Shown here piece after piece: positions 42,828 through 52,900 of a DNA stretch of 64,000 nt (position 1 is its first letter; each line of letters begins with the position of its first letter). The notes beneath the pieces are model-generated. The model did no database searches. It was given only the letters and a program-made list of their open reading frames with translations, and was not told where the DNA came from. A program made the translations under genes and the position numbers. The DNA comes from Tumidithrix helvetica (GTDB lineage Bacteria > Cyanobacteriota > Cyanobacteriia > Pseudanabaenales > Pseudanabaenaceae). Location: contig NZ_CBDDRA010000014.1 in NCBI RefSeq assembly GCF_965232925.1, positions 62,001 to 126,000 of the forward strand. The letters are read 5' to 3'.

Positions 42828-44786
42828 TTAAGGGCAACTAAGCGTCACTTTGGTAGGTGTATTACTGCCTGAGAAGGTGCCACTAGCACTAGCACAAAAA
42901 TACTTGCGCGTCGCAAGTGATAGATTCATGACATTGGCAAAATTTGCATCTTGAATGTTATTGACATTGTCAACTGTTGCGCCTCGAAAGTTAACCCCAC
43001 TTAAATTTGTACCCGCTAGCTCAACAAAAACAAGATTTGCCGAGCTTAAATTCGCAGAACTCAGGTTAGCGCTGGAAAGATTGGTTTGATAAAGTTCAGC
43101 CGATCGCAGATCGGCTAACACCAAATCGGCAGAATCTAAATTGGCTTGCGTGAGATTGGCTGCGCCTAAATTGCTTTCTCTCAATCTCGCTTTGAGTAAA
43201 TTTGCTTTGAATAAATTTGCCAACACCAAGTTAGCACTTCTCAAGTCGGCAAGCCCTAAATCAGCTTCGCGTAGGTTTGACCGCATTAGGTCAGCTCCCT
43301 GTAGAACGGCAAAACTTAACTTTGCCTGCTTTAAATCAGCGCGCAAAAGTACAGCTTTGGTTAAATTTGCCTCCCTCAGGTTTGCCTCGGTCAAGTCAGC
43401 ATCGGTGAGGTTGGTACTGGTGAGATTCGCGCCCCGCAGATCGGCTTTTGCCAAGATAATTCCAGATAAATTTGCCCCACTTAGATCGGTTTGATGCAGA
43501 TCGACTCTCTCTAGTACGGAATTGCTGAGATCGATCCCGCTTAAATTTAGCCCATTTAGGGTTGCGCCAGCGAGGTTGACCTGTTTAAAGTCCCGCCGCC
43601 CGTTTTTGTACTGTTCTACGAGTTTCTCTCGAGATATGGACTCTGTGGGTAAGTTCAGTCTAGTCGCGATCGCATTGGCAGTTTCTGTCGGTTGGGTGAT
43701 AATTTCTGGCAATCGCGGCAGTTGCTGTATATACCGAAAGACAAACCATACACCTAGACTAATTACCAAAAGACCAGCCCCTGACAGAAATATACGTTTG
43801 TAAGGCTCAGACTCAGAAGGATGGGGAATATCTAACCGTAGCCACTTAGCCAATCGGGTCAAGGGCTCGATCGCAAATTCCGATCGCTTGTTTTCCAGAT
43901 CGTCTATATGAACCAGTTCGCCACTACAACGTTGGACGACATTGTCATAGAGAATTTGGGTTTCGGTGTCATTAATTTGCGCGATCGACCGAAATACGGG
44001 AGACTCTTTGGGTTGCCGAAAATCATCTTGCCGAAAAATCAGGTTTTTGTTGTCTTCGTGAAAAGAATCCCAGAGTTCGGGCTGTTTTGCCAATGCTTTG
44101 AGCGATAGCGAGATCACATCAAAGGAAAAATCATCAACCTGTTCGCCAAAATCCTGTAGCGATCGCTCTGGCAGTTGATAGTTGGGATGCCCTGTCTCGT
44201 ATGGGGGAATTCCCTTGAGGGCAGGCACATACATACCGTCATAGTCCACCAATTTTAATTGCTCTGATGGTGTCACCATGATGTTGCCATGCTGAAGATC
44301 GCCATGGGCAATGCCTACATCTCTGAGGTCTTGCTTGAGTTGCTTGAGTTCTCGATCTAAGGTCAGCAGTTTGTCAGGATTGTTGAGATGATCGCCAATG
44401 TAGCGATCGAGTTCGACTCCCTCGACCCAATCCATTTTGAGAATGGGATACCATTCGCCTTTGACTAAAATTCCTTTTTCGAGGAATTGGAAATGCACGA
44501 GATAGGGAAGCTGATGTTCGTCCAGATATTTGCCAATGGCGGCGTATCGCTGCTGTACGTCTGATTGCGGCACGCGGATAAAACAGCGCACAGCCCAAGC
44601 ACAGCCAGCATCCATGAGTTTGTAAACCGTGGCAAAATTTCCCGACCAAAGTGTAATTCTGCCTCGGTTATTTTTAGCTGGCTGCGATCGCTTTAAGAGT
44701 TCGTCTGCAAAGCAGACCTGCGGATTTTGAACTGCGGCAGTAAAGTCAATGTTGAGCGGCCAATTTTGCGGAGAAGTTGCAATCAT
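42828..44786 (-). CDS. TerY-P-like Ser/Thr kinase, transmembrane, with pentapeptide repeats
   Basis: A 652-residue protein. Residues ~40-260 are a protein-kinase-like domain: glycine-loop region WSGNFATVYKL, the catalytic HGDLQHGNIM near 161-170 (Asp as base) and the metal-binding VDYDGMYVP near 182. The activation region GHPNYQLPER is typical of the kinases of vWA/PP2C triads. A single transmembrane helix follows (about 333-355, IFLSGAGLLVISLGVWFVF). Residues ~395-615 are about 40 pentapeptide repeats (GANLTSTNLTDADLTEANLR), then a Cys-containing tail. The kinase would be cytosolic with the repeats across the membrane, or the reverse. It ends a minus-strand set with the PP2C (73 bp upstream) and the vWA gene. 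Confidence 0.87.
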   Translation of the reverse strand: MIATSPQNWPLNIDFTAAVQNPQVCFADELLKRSQPAKNNRGRITLWSGNFATVYKLMDAGCAWAVRCFIRVPQSDVQQRYAAIGKYLDEHQLPYLVHFQFLEKGILVKGEWYPILKMDWVEGVELDRYIGDHLNNPDKLLTLDRELKQLKQDLRDVGIAHGDLQHGNIMVTPSEQLKLVDYDGMYVPALKGIPPYETGHPNYQLPERSLQDFGEQVDDFSFDVISLSLKALAKQPELWDSFHEDNKNLIFRQDDFRQPKESPVFRSIAQINDTETQILYDNVVQRCSGELVHIDDLENKRSEFAIEPLTRLAKWLRLDIPHPSESEPYKRIFLSGAGLLVISLGVWFVFRYIQQLPRLPEIITQPTETANAIATRLNLPTESISREKLVEQYKNGRRDFKQVNLAGATLNGLNLSGIDLSNSVLERVDLHQTDLSGANLSGIILAKADLRGANLTSTNLTDADLTEANLREANLTKAVLLRADLKQAKLSFAVLQGADLMRSNLREADLGLADLRSANLVLANLFKANLLKARLRESNLGAANLTQANLDSADLVLADLRSAELYQTNLSSANLSSANLSSANLVFVELAGTNLSGVNFRGATVDNVNNIQDANFANVMNLSLATRKYFCASASGTFSGSNTPTKVTLSCP

Positions 44787-44859
44787 CACTGTATAGAAAA
44801 AGAATCGAGCATCTGAGGTCTAGGGAGTAAAATTCTCTATCATTCTGAATTTGGGTTTA

Positions 44860-45828
44860 TTACTGAATCTGAATGTGCAGAAGGGTTGTATCGTCATTGG
44901 TCATCTCTTGGCGATTGCGTAAATGGGTAACCCAATCCAGAAAATCTGCCTGTGTGTTGATGCTATCTAATTCTACCCAAGGATTTTTGTGCGTTTCTAA
45001 ACTGGCAAAGATCCAGGCAGCAAGGGCATCGGTCACCAAATAGAAGCGATCGCCAACTTCGGCTTTGTGGGTGATAAAATGCGCCATAATCGGGTTGAGA
45101 TCGTCACGAATAGGCATCTTAGTGCCAAGCAGTTGCGGCCTGTAGCTAAACTCTCTGCTATGGGCGAGCGGAAAGCTATGGAGCAGCACAAAATCTCTCA
45201 CCACAAATAAACAGGAATCACCTACGGCGATCGCCTGCCACTGACGATTCGCATCAATCTCTAGACCCAGTAAAGTTGCATAGGTTCCTTGTTCGGCTTT
45301 ACGTTTTGCGAACCAGAGTAAATCTTGACCCGCTAGCCAAGTTTCCCAAGTTTTTTGTAGCGGTGTCAACCAATCATAGAGCGAGAATTTGCCGTGACTT
45401 TCCTCTTCATTTGTATGTTTTTGCGTGCTTGGAGTTTTGGGAATGGATGCTCGGACAAATTGGCTCACCAGCTGTCTTGCCCATTCTTTAGCAAACGATG
45501 ACTCTGTGGCACCATCCGCTACGCCAAACCGACCAACATCTGCTTCGATCTGCCATATATAGGCATCTTCACACTCATCAGGTTGACTACCTGCCTTATT
45601 GATGGAATAGCAGTGGATAACTTTCACAAAGCCAGAATCTAAGCCATTCTCTAAAGCTAGGCTGGAAGTTTCTGCTTGGCAATATGGTTCAGCGATTGAT
45701 TTGGCGATCGCGGACTTGAGGCTTAAAGTTTGAGGCTGGTGGTTCAGTGGATCGCTGTTTTGATAAATAGCTGCTTTTCGTCTAGCAATTTTCAATCTTG
45801 CGTCTGACCTTTTATTTCTGCGCCTCAT
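44860..45828 (-). CDS. PP2C-type protein phosphatase
   Basis: A 322-residue PP2C-family phosphatase. After a basic N-terminal ~35 residues, the core begins near 75 with NEC-like CEDAYIWQIEADVGRFGVAD and the metal-binding DG in VADGATESSFAKEWA. IAVGDSCLFVV and FYLVTDALAAWI follow, and the last Asp is in MTNDDTTLLHIQ; these are the four expected metal-ligand regions. It should reverse Ser/Thr phosphorylation, most likely by the adjacent kinase. The gene lies between the kinase and vWA genes on the same strand. Confidence 0.85.
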   Translation of the reverse strand: MRRRNKRSDARLKIARRKAAIYQNSDPLNHQPQTLSLKSAIAKSIAEPYCQAETSSLALENGLDSGFVKVIHCYSINKAGSQPDECEDAYIWQIEADVGRFGVADGATESSFAKEWARQLVSQFVRASIPKTPSTQKHTNEEESHGKFSLYDWLTPLQKTWETWLAGQDLLWFAKRKAEQGTYATLLGLEIDANRQWQAIAVGDSCLFVVRDFVLLHSFPLAHSREFSYRPQLLGTKMPIRDDLNPIMAHFITHKAEVGDRFYLVTDALAAWIFASLETHKNPWVELDSINTQADFLDWVTHLRNRQEMTNDDTTLLHIQIQ

Positions 45829-45955
45829 ACTTATACTTTGCCTAAAGTGCGAAAGCTACTTGAAGTGCTGACTTTAGCCATCAAGTCAGAATTCCTAGTA
45901 GTCCGTCAACGATTAGTTGATGGGTCTAAGGAATCTAGAAAGCTTTTTGGGTGTG

Positions 45956-45985
45956 TTTTTTGAGGGGTTGAAACCTCTCAAAAAA
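45956..45985. repeat. 30-bp imperfect palindrome after the vWA gene
   Basis: TTTTTTGAGGGGTT and AACCTCTCAAAAAA pair over 14 bp with one mismatch around a 2-nt loop. It lies 14 bp past the vWA stop and 127 bp before the PP2C start. A-T-rich stem ends supply U-runs on both strands, so it may act as a weak terminator or attenuator between vWA and PP2C. Confidence 0.6.
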
Positions 45986-45999
45986 TTCATGACAGAACA

Positions 46000-46842
46000 C
46001 TAGCGTAAATTATCGGTACGCGTACCGATGTCTAGAAATTGTATTAATTTAACAGGATCGGCATTAAACATAAATGCCCGAGATTCAGACGAAACTTTAT
46101 AGCCTTCCTTTTCCGCTGCATTTCTTGCCGCTTTGGGTAGGGGACTCGAAATCTCGTACATCAGCTTAGCGTAGGGGTCTTGCAAGACATCCGCCGTACT
46201 AGGAAACGAAATTTGAGCAATGTACTCGGATGACAGGTGAATGTTGTAAAGCAATACAGAACCATCATGGGTATGAACTTCTTTAAGACGGTTAGCCGCT
46301 TCACGCGGATCGCCGTCCGTAGACTCACCATCTGTGATGTTGATGATTGTAGGCGGATAACTTTGAGGGTGCTTTTCCACCCAATCCTGTAACAATCCTC
46401 GCGCCATTTCAAACACATGACACATGGCAGTACCACCATTGGCGATCGGCTTAAACCAGATGGGGAAGTCGTTAGACACTTCAACAATGCCACCCATACC
46501 ATCCGACACTTGTTGGGTACGATGCTCTAGCTCTGCGGGGTTTTCATAGATGGTGCTAATGGGCGCGATCGCTTTTCCAGACAAATTACCATCCAGGGCA
46601 GGCGCAACTTCACTGTTATAGCCAATTACGCCTACATCAAAATAATTGTAAATTTCATTTCCTTTGACACAGCGTTGTCCTAGCGAGTCTAAAAGGCGAT
46701 TCACCGCATCAGCCACCACCTGTGCTTTTTGGAGTTCCTGTCCGCTTTTGACGTCAAAGCTATCTGCCATTGAGCCAGACTGATCGACCAAGAACAAGAA
46801 ACAACTGGGGTGACGACGACTAATTTCCGCAGAGTAAGGCAT
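46000..46842 (-). CDS. TerY-like vWA-domain protein
   Basis: A 280-residue single-domain von Willebrand factor A protein. The MIDAS metal site is intact: DQSGS at residues 20-24, the Thr in ANGGTAM, and the Asp in NITDGESTDGD. No signal peptide, so cytosolic. The Met-Pro-Tyr-Ser start and compact vWA layout match TerY proteins, which occur with PP2C and kinase genes in 'TerY-P' triads. The order here (vWA, PP2C, kinase) on one strand reproduces that triad. It probably organises or senses metal for the phospho-switch; that is inferred from the described systems. Confidence 0.87.
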   Translation of the reverse strand: MPYSAEISRRHPSCFLFLVDQSGSMADSFDVKSGQELQKAQVVADAVNRLLDSLGQRCVKGNEIYNYFDVGVIGYNSEVAPALDGNLSGKAIAPISTIYENPAELEHRTQQVSDGMGGIVEVSNDFPIWFKPIANGGTAMCHVFEMARGLLQDWVEKHPQSYPPTIINITDGESTDGDPREAANRLKEVHTHDGSVLLYNIHLSSEYIAQISFPSTADVLQDPYAKLMYEISSPLPKAARNAAEKEGYKVSSESRAFMFNADPVKLIQFLDIGTRTDNLR

Positions 46843-47120
46843 AGAAAGTTATGACAGGGTTGGAAATTTAGTAAAAATTCTTTGCAACTATATTTTTAGT
46901 GACTACTTTTTGCAACTGTTTTTTGTCACTACTTTTTGCCACTATTTCACTGGAGAATTCACGAAAAGCTGCAATCTATACTAGATTCAGTCTAACAAAC
47001 CACAACCCAATTTACTGAATTGTTCAGCTATTTATAGTAAGCGATCGCCTGTTTGTTTAAATAGGGCTGCATGTTATCTTAAAGTTCAGGACTAGCATAA
47101 AAATAGCCCATACTAAAGAC

Positions 47121-48653
47121 ATGGCTCAAATCAGCCTCAAAAAGATGATTCTCAAGGGGGACGTCAAGCATATTATTCAAAGTATGCTCGATAACTCTTC
47201 CAATTCCATCTCCATTCAAGATGACAAAGGGAGTCTCTTAGTTGAACACTTAAGCGGAAATATAACGGGGAACTCTTCTGAAAATATTGGGAATCTAGGC
47301 AATAGTTTAGAACAGGAAGCGATCGAAAACTCAGACTCCTTAAAGGTAACTGAGAACCCAAGAATCCAAACATCTCAACTTCACAAACAGCCGATAGAGG
47401 TTTCAGGTGAAGTGGTTGGGTGGGTGGTGGGCACTGACAGCACTAGAGTTGATGCGATCGTAAGATTACTCAATCATCTTGCCACCAGAGAAATTGAACG
47501 CAAAACACTGGCTGCGGAAGCATTAGACAAATACCGAGAAATTAATTTTCTCTATAACATTTCTGGGCGAATGGCTAGTTGTTTGGGCGTGAGAGAGGTG
47601 TCTGAGCTAGTGATTGACGAAGCTCGCAAACTGATTGAAGCCACCAGTGCCTCTGTGATGTTACTCAATGAAGATACCGATCTCTTAGAGATTGTTTCTG
47701 GAGTGGGAACAGCCGCAAAAAACAATGTGGAACTGCGCTTGGGCGAAGGAATCGCTGGTCACGTTTTGAAGACAGGTAAAGCCGAAATTGTGAATGACCT
47801 ATCTTCAGATTCGAGATACATTCCCAGCGAAGCACCTGCCTATGCGCTCATTTGCGCTCCCCTGAGAACCAAAGATAAAACCATTGGCGTGATTAATATC
47901 AGCAATATAAATCCTGTGAACTACACTTCAGAGGATCTCAAACTATTTACAGCCTTAACGGCTCAAGCATCGGCAGCGATCGAGAACGCGCTACTCCATG
48001 AAAGTAAACTCAAAGAAGAGCGCATCAAAAACAATTTGGAACGATATCTCTCACCTCAGGTCGTCCAAGCCGTAATTGGGGCAAAAGGGGAAGTCTCGCT
48101 CAATACGACTAAGCGCAATATTACGATGTTATTCTCGGATATTCGTAGTTTTACAACCAAATGCGAGGAACTCGCCCCCGAAGAGGTGGTGATGTATTTA
48201 AATGAATACTTTACCCACATGGTCTCCGTGATTTTTAGTCATAGGGGGACTGTGAATAAATTTGTAGGTGACATGATTGTGGCGATGTTTGGCGCACCCT
48301 CACGCCTCCTCGATCACGAACGTCGCGCCATCGAAGCTGCGATCGAGATGCAAAAACGCATTCGCACGATTCCTGTGCCTTGGATTAGAGAAAACTTTAT
48401 TACGGGAATTGGGATTAGTACGGGCGAAGTGGTGGTAGGAAATATTGGCTCGCCACAACATATGGACTACACTGCGATCGGCGATGAGGTCAATATTGCC
48501 TCTCGGTTGCAGTCGATCGCTTTAGGCGGTCAAATTTTAGTCAGCCGAGGTGTGTACGAAGCCACCAAAGATACTTTTGAGTTTAAAGAGTACGGAATTG
48601 TGCAAGTGAAGGGCAAAAAGAAAGCGATCGAAGTATTCGAGGTTATACACTAA
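47121..48653 (+). CDS. GAF-domain adenylate cyclase (class III)
   Basis: A 510-residue signalling enzyme. Residues ~1-125 are an uncharacterised N-terminal sensor-like region containing EVVGWVVG. Residues ~150-295 are a GAF domain (LIEATSASVMLLNE, LRLGEGIAGHVLKTG, CAPLRTKDKTIGVI). Residues ~320-510 are a class III cyclase: metal Asp in LFSDIRSFT, Lys and Asp in GTVNKFVGDMIVAMFG, and DYTAIGDEVNIASRL with the transition-state Asn/Arg. The Lys favours ATP, so it likely makes cAMP. No membrane helix. A CheY-like receiver gene follows after 23 bp, suggesting joint regulation. Confidence 0.92.
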   Translation: MAQISLKKMILKGDVKHIIQSMLDNSSNSISIQDDKGSLLVEHLSGNITGNSSENIGNLGNSLEQEAIENSDSLKVTENPRIQTSQLHKQPIEVSGEVVGWVVGTDSTRVDAIVRLLNHLATREIERKTLAAEALDKYREINFLYNISGRMASCLGVREVSELVIDEARKLIEATSASVMLLNEDTDLLEIVSGVGTAAKNNVELRLGEGIAGHVLKTGKAEIVNDLSSDSRYIPSEAPAYALICAPLRTKDKTIGVINISNINPVNYTSEDLKLFTALTAQASAAIENALLHESKLKEERIKNNLERYLSPQVVQAVIGAKGEVSLNTTKRNITMLFSDIRSFTTKCEELAPEEVVMYLNEYFTHMVSVIFSHRGTVNKFVGDMIVAMFGAPSRLLDHERRAIEAAIEMQKRIRTIPVPWIRENFITGIGISTGEVVVGNIGSPQHMDYTAIGDEVNIASRLQSIALGGQILVSRGVYEATKDTFEFKEYGIVQVKGKKKAIEVFEVIH

Positions 48654-48676
48654 GTAAGTGTAGAGTACGAGAGATT

Positions 48677-49060
48677 ATGGCAAAGAAAGTTTTGATTGTT
48701 GATGATGAGCCACATATACGTCTGTTGCTCGAACAAACCTTGGAAGAGTTAGAGGATGAGGATGTAGAGCTTCTGACTGCGGACAATGGCGCAGATGCCT
48801 TAGAAAAGATCAAAACCGAAAAGCCCGATCTTGTCTTTCTTGATGTGATGATGCCCAAGATGAATGGGTTTGATGTTTGTCATGCGGTGAAGCGCGAGTT
48901 AAATCTTGAGAATGTCTTTATCATCATGCTGACGGCAAAAGGGCAGGAGTTTGACAAAAACAAGGGGAATGAGGTGGGTGCAGACATTTACATGACAAAG
49001 CCCTTCGATCCAGATGAAGTTTTAGAAAAAGCATACGAAGTTTTAGGGATCGAGCATTAA
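48677..49060 (+). CDS. CheY-like single-domain response regulator
   Basis: A 127-residue receiver with nothing else. It has the acidic pair in VDDEPH, the phospho-acceptor Asp in LVFLDVMMPKMNG (about 57), Thr in IIMLTAKG and Lys in YMTKPFDPDE. It lies 23 bp downstream of the GAF-cyclase gene in the same direction, with GAGAG before the ATG. It may carry phosphoryl signals to the cyclase or to another partner; no kinase is adjacent. Confidence 0.93.
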   Translation: MAKKVLIVDDEPHIRLLLEQTLEELEDEDVELLTADNGADALEKIKTEKPDLVFLDVMMPKMNGFDVCHAVKRELNLENVFIIMLTAKGQEFDKNKGNEVGADIYMTKPFDPDEVLEKAYEVLGIEH

Positions 49061-49115
49061 GTGCATGAATTAATGATTGTGGGGGTAGTGCCCCTGAGCC
49101 TTCCCCGTGGGATTT

Positions 49116-49140
49116 AGGGCAACCACAGGGGGATTGCCCT
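49116..49140. repeat. Hairpin AGGGCAA...TTGCCCT after the receiver gene
   Basis: AGGGCAA and TTGCCCT form a 7-bp stem (extended by TTTA/TTAAG outside) around an 11-nt loop, 55 bp after the CheY-like stop and 35 bp before the end of convergent msrA. The neighbouring GTGCCCC/GGGG text is similar to dispersed cyanobacterial repeats. It may serve as a terminator but lacks a T-run. Confidence 0.5.
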
Positions 49141-49175
49141 TAAGATCGGTGGTATATATTTTTTGAGATATTGCC

Positions 49176-49838
49176 TTAGCCAGCGGTGGCGGTTGCGATC
49201 GCTGGTAGACCGACATTACAGCCACCCAAACCGCAATAACCATTGGGGTTTTTCGCTAAGTATTGCTGGTGATAGTTTTCAGCATAGTAAAACTCTGGTG
49301 CATCGAGAATTTCAGTGGTGATTGTGCCATGTCTTGCCGCCGTTAATGCTTGCTGATAGCTAACGAGGGATGCTTTTGCCAGTTCCTTTTGGGCTTCTGA
49401 GTAGACATAAATACCCGAACGATATTGCGTACCCGCATCATTGCCCTGCCGCATTCCTTGGGTAGGGTTATGATTTTCCCAAAATACTTTTAAAATCCCT
49501 GCATAGCTGATTTTTTGGGGATCGAACACAACCAAAACGACTTCGTTGTGACCTGTCATACCCGAACAAACTTCTTCGTAGGTGGGATTAGGTGTGATCC
49601 CTGCGGCATAGCCTACAGCCGTGCTAAACACGCCCTCTTGCTGCCAAAACTTGCGTTCTGCACCCCAAAAACATCCCATCCCAAACATGGCAACTTCTAA
49701 ACCATCAGGAAAGGGAGGTTTGAGTGGATTGCCATTGACATAGTGACGCGCAGGAACGGGCATCGATTCTGCACGTCCGGGTAGAGCCTCTTGAGCAGTG
49801 GGCAAACTTAGTTTCTTACCAAATCCAAATAAGGCCAT
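49176..49838 (-). CDS. msrA: Peptide-methionine (S)-S-oxide reductase
   Basis: A 220-residue MsrA that reduces methionine-S-sulfoxide in proteins. The catalytic GCFWGAE has Cys56. The core continues with VGYAAGITPNPTYEEVCSGM, HNEVVLVVFDP and FWENHNPTQGMRQGNDAGTQYRS. The resolving cysteines lie in the C-terminal GYCGLGGCNVG. The ~45-residue N-terminal extension is usual in cyanobacterial and plant MsrA. No clear transit or signal peptide; cytosolic. Monocistronic, convergent with the receiver gene. Confidence 0.97.
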   Translation of the reverse strand: MALFGFGKKLSLPTAQEALPGRAESMPVPARHYVNGNPLKPPFPDGLEVAMFGMGCFWGAERKFWQQEGVFSTAVGYAAGITPNPTYEEVCSGMTGHNEVVLVVFDPQKISYAGILKVFWENHNPTQGMRQGNDAGTQYRSGIYVYSEAQKELAKASLVSYQQALTAARHGTITTEILDAPEFYYAENYHQQYLAKNPNGYCGLGGCNVGLPAIATATAG

Positions 49839-49976
49839 GATTTCATTTTGATGTTTGAGTGGATATTTCTATTTTAATCACCAGTAAAGTATTGCAAACA
49901 AATCATGCGGCGATCGTAGCAAGAAATATAGGAATGCGTTAAGTTAGATTTTAATGAAATGTATGTGGAATTTGCT

Positions 49977-52900
49977 ATGAAGCTATCTTTAGAAATATAT
50001 CGGATTCCTGCGGCGATCGCGATCGCCATATTTTCTGGACAGTTCATCGCAGGCTCAATCTCAGCTCAAGTCATTACCCCAGCCCAAGATGGCACAGGCA
50101 CGGTCGTCTTAACCAACGGACAGCGATTCGACATTACAGGGGGAACGCAAGCTGGTGCGAACTTATTTCATAGCTTCCAGCAATTTGGCTTAGATCGAGG
50201 ACAAATCGCTAACTTCTTGAGCCAACCGAATATTCAAAACATCCTCAGTCGCGTTGTCGGTGGCGATCCCTCTGTAATTAACGGACTGATTCAACTTACG
50301 GGTGGAAATTCTAACCTCTACATCATCAATCCCGCAGGCATCATCTTTGGAGCCAATGCTAGCTTAAACGTACCCGCCGCCTTCACAGCCACCACCGCTA
50401 ACGGTATCCAAGTCGGGAATGGGTGGTTTGGAATGAGCACCAGTGCTAGCGACCTTAAGAATCTTACAGGGACACCCAATGCTTTTGCTTTTACCAATCC
50501 TTCCGCACCACTTTCGCAAGGGCAAACTACTGGGGTAATTCTCAATCAGGGGAATCTCAGCACTCCCCAAGGACAAAGCATTACCCTTGTGGGGGGAATT
50601 GTGATTAATACGGGAACCATTTCTACACCCAATGGCAAAATTAATATTGTTGCTGTTCCCGATGGTAAATTCGTTCGCATCACACCTGAAGGGGGAGTAC
50701 TCAGTCTAGATCTTCCGATTGCTGCGCAGCAAGAATTGGGAACCTCTCAAGCAATTACAGCGATCGATCTGCCAAAACTACTCACAGGAACGGGAATTAC
50801 AGCACCAACACAGACTGGAACGTCAGTCATCAACGGTCAAGTATTCGCGAATAGCGGTCAGATTTCTATTCTTGCCGATCGCTATGATACGAGCAGAGCA
50901 TCACTGAGTGCGGCGAATATTCAGCAGGGCTGGAATTTTGTGTTTGTAGACGGCACGATCGCCAACTATCAAACCCTAATCGATGGAACGAAAGGCGGTA
51001 GTAGTCTCACCCTAGTCAACCCAGACCAAAATGGCATCCATAAAATTACAACAACCTTAGCCAATGTTACGGGTGCGAATAGTCTACACATTGTTTCAGA
51101 AGGTGACTCTGGAAACTTCTGGCTGGGCAGAGATTTTGTGAGTCATGAGAATATTGCTCGGTATTCCTCCGATTTGCAAGCATGGCGCACGGCACTATCA
51201 CCAGCAGCGAATATTTTGCTCTATGCCTGCAATCTTGCGAATGGAGACAATGGTGCGGCATTAGTCCAAGCCGTGAAGACACTTACAGGACATGAAATTG
51301 CCGCCTCAAGCAATCGCACGGGTAGTACCGCTTTAGGTGGTGATTGGAATCTGGAATATCAGACAGGTGGACAACCAGCTACGGTGATATTCAGTAATGC
51401 TACAACGCAAGCCTACAAAGAGACATTGGCAATTCTCACCGTATTGAATACCAATGACGCTGGCGCAAATTCCTTGAGAGGACAAATTGCATCCGCCATC
51501 GCAGGAGATACGATTCGGTTTGATACAACTGGCACATTTGCCACGCCTCAGACGATCGCGCTGACAACAGGCGAACTAGGAATTACTAAAAATCTATCGA
51601 TTCAGGGAACTGGGGCAGGCAATCTAACGATTAGTGGCAATAATGCTTCGCGGGTTTTTAATATCTCTGGGGCGATCGCTGTAAATATCGACGGAATGAC
51701 GGTAGCGAATGGTCGAGTTAGTAGTACGCAAGGCGCAGGCATCCTCGTGAATACGGGCGCTACGCTTAATCTGACCAATAGCGTTATTGCTAACAATACA
51801 ATCGTTACAGCAAACAGTGGCAGTGATGGGGCAGGGTTGGCAAATAATGGCACCGCGACACTAACCAATGTGACCCTGCGTAATAACACAGCAGCCGATG
51901 ATGGCGGAGGCATTAAAAACGCTGGCTTGCTAACGATTTCTAACAGCACCATTAGCAATAACACTGCAATTGGTACGAGTGGCACGAGCGGTGGCGGTGG
52001 CATCATCAATGTCACAAGTGGCACGCTGAACCTAAATAACACGATTGTCAGTGGCAATAATGCACGCGTTGGGGGAGGCTTACGCAATGATGGTACGGTA
52101 ACGATCGACGGCGTTACCTTCTCGGGCAATACGGCATCATCATTTGGTGGTGCGATCGCACGTACAAACAATTCAACACTTGCGATCGCCAATAGCATCT
52201 TGTCGGGAAATACTGCTCAAACTGGCGGTGGTTTTTTTGGTATTGGAGCCGTAACACTGACTAATAGTACTATTTCAGGGAACTTTGCAAGTAATAATGG
52301 CGGTGGTATTGCTAACGTTGGAGCCGTAACGCTGACCAATAGCACCGTTTCGGGGAACTCTGCAAGTAATAATGGTGGTGGTATTACTAACATTGGAGCC
52401 ATAACGCTGACGAATAGTACTGTTTCGGGGAACTTTGCAGGTAATAATGGCGGTGGTATTGCTAACGTTGGAGCCGTGACGCTAACCAATAGCACCGTTT
52501 CGGGGAACTCTGCAAGTAATAATGGTGGTGGTATTACTAACATTGGAGCCGTAACGCTGACCAATAGTACTGTTTCGGGGAACTTTGCAGGTAATAATGG
52601 CGGTGGTATTTTTGGTATTAGTAATAGCACGATTACCAACAGCACCATTACGAACAATACTGCTGATGCCGATCGCAATGGCACAGGCGATGGTGGAGGC
52701 ATTTTTCGTAGTGGAGGCACATTTACAATTCGCAACTCGGTTGTGGCAGGTAATTTTGACCGAGGGCTACAGGCCCCAGACTTGGGTAGTAATGTTGTAG
52801 GTGCGGGGTTTGTGAATGGGGGCAATAATTTAATTGGGGCAAATGATGGGTTTGCCGTAATTTTCCCTAATAGCGCCCTCATAGGCACGATTGCCAACCC

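Noticed and set aside
43141..43494. Plus-strand frame opposite the kinase pentapeptide region
   Set aside because: Low-complexity antisense of the repeats.
52245..52619. Regular 75-bp repeat considered as a CRISPR array
   Set aside because: Units are contiguous, in frame and code for beta-helix coils; there are no unique spacers.
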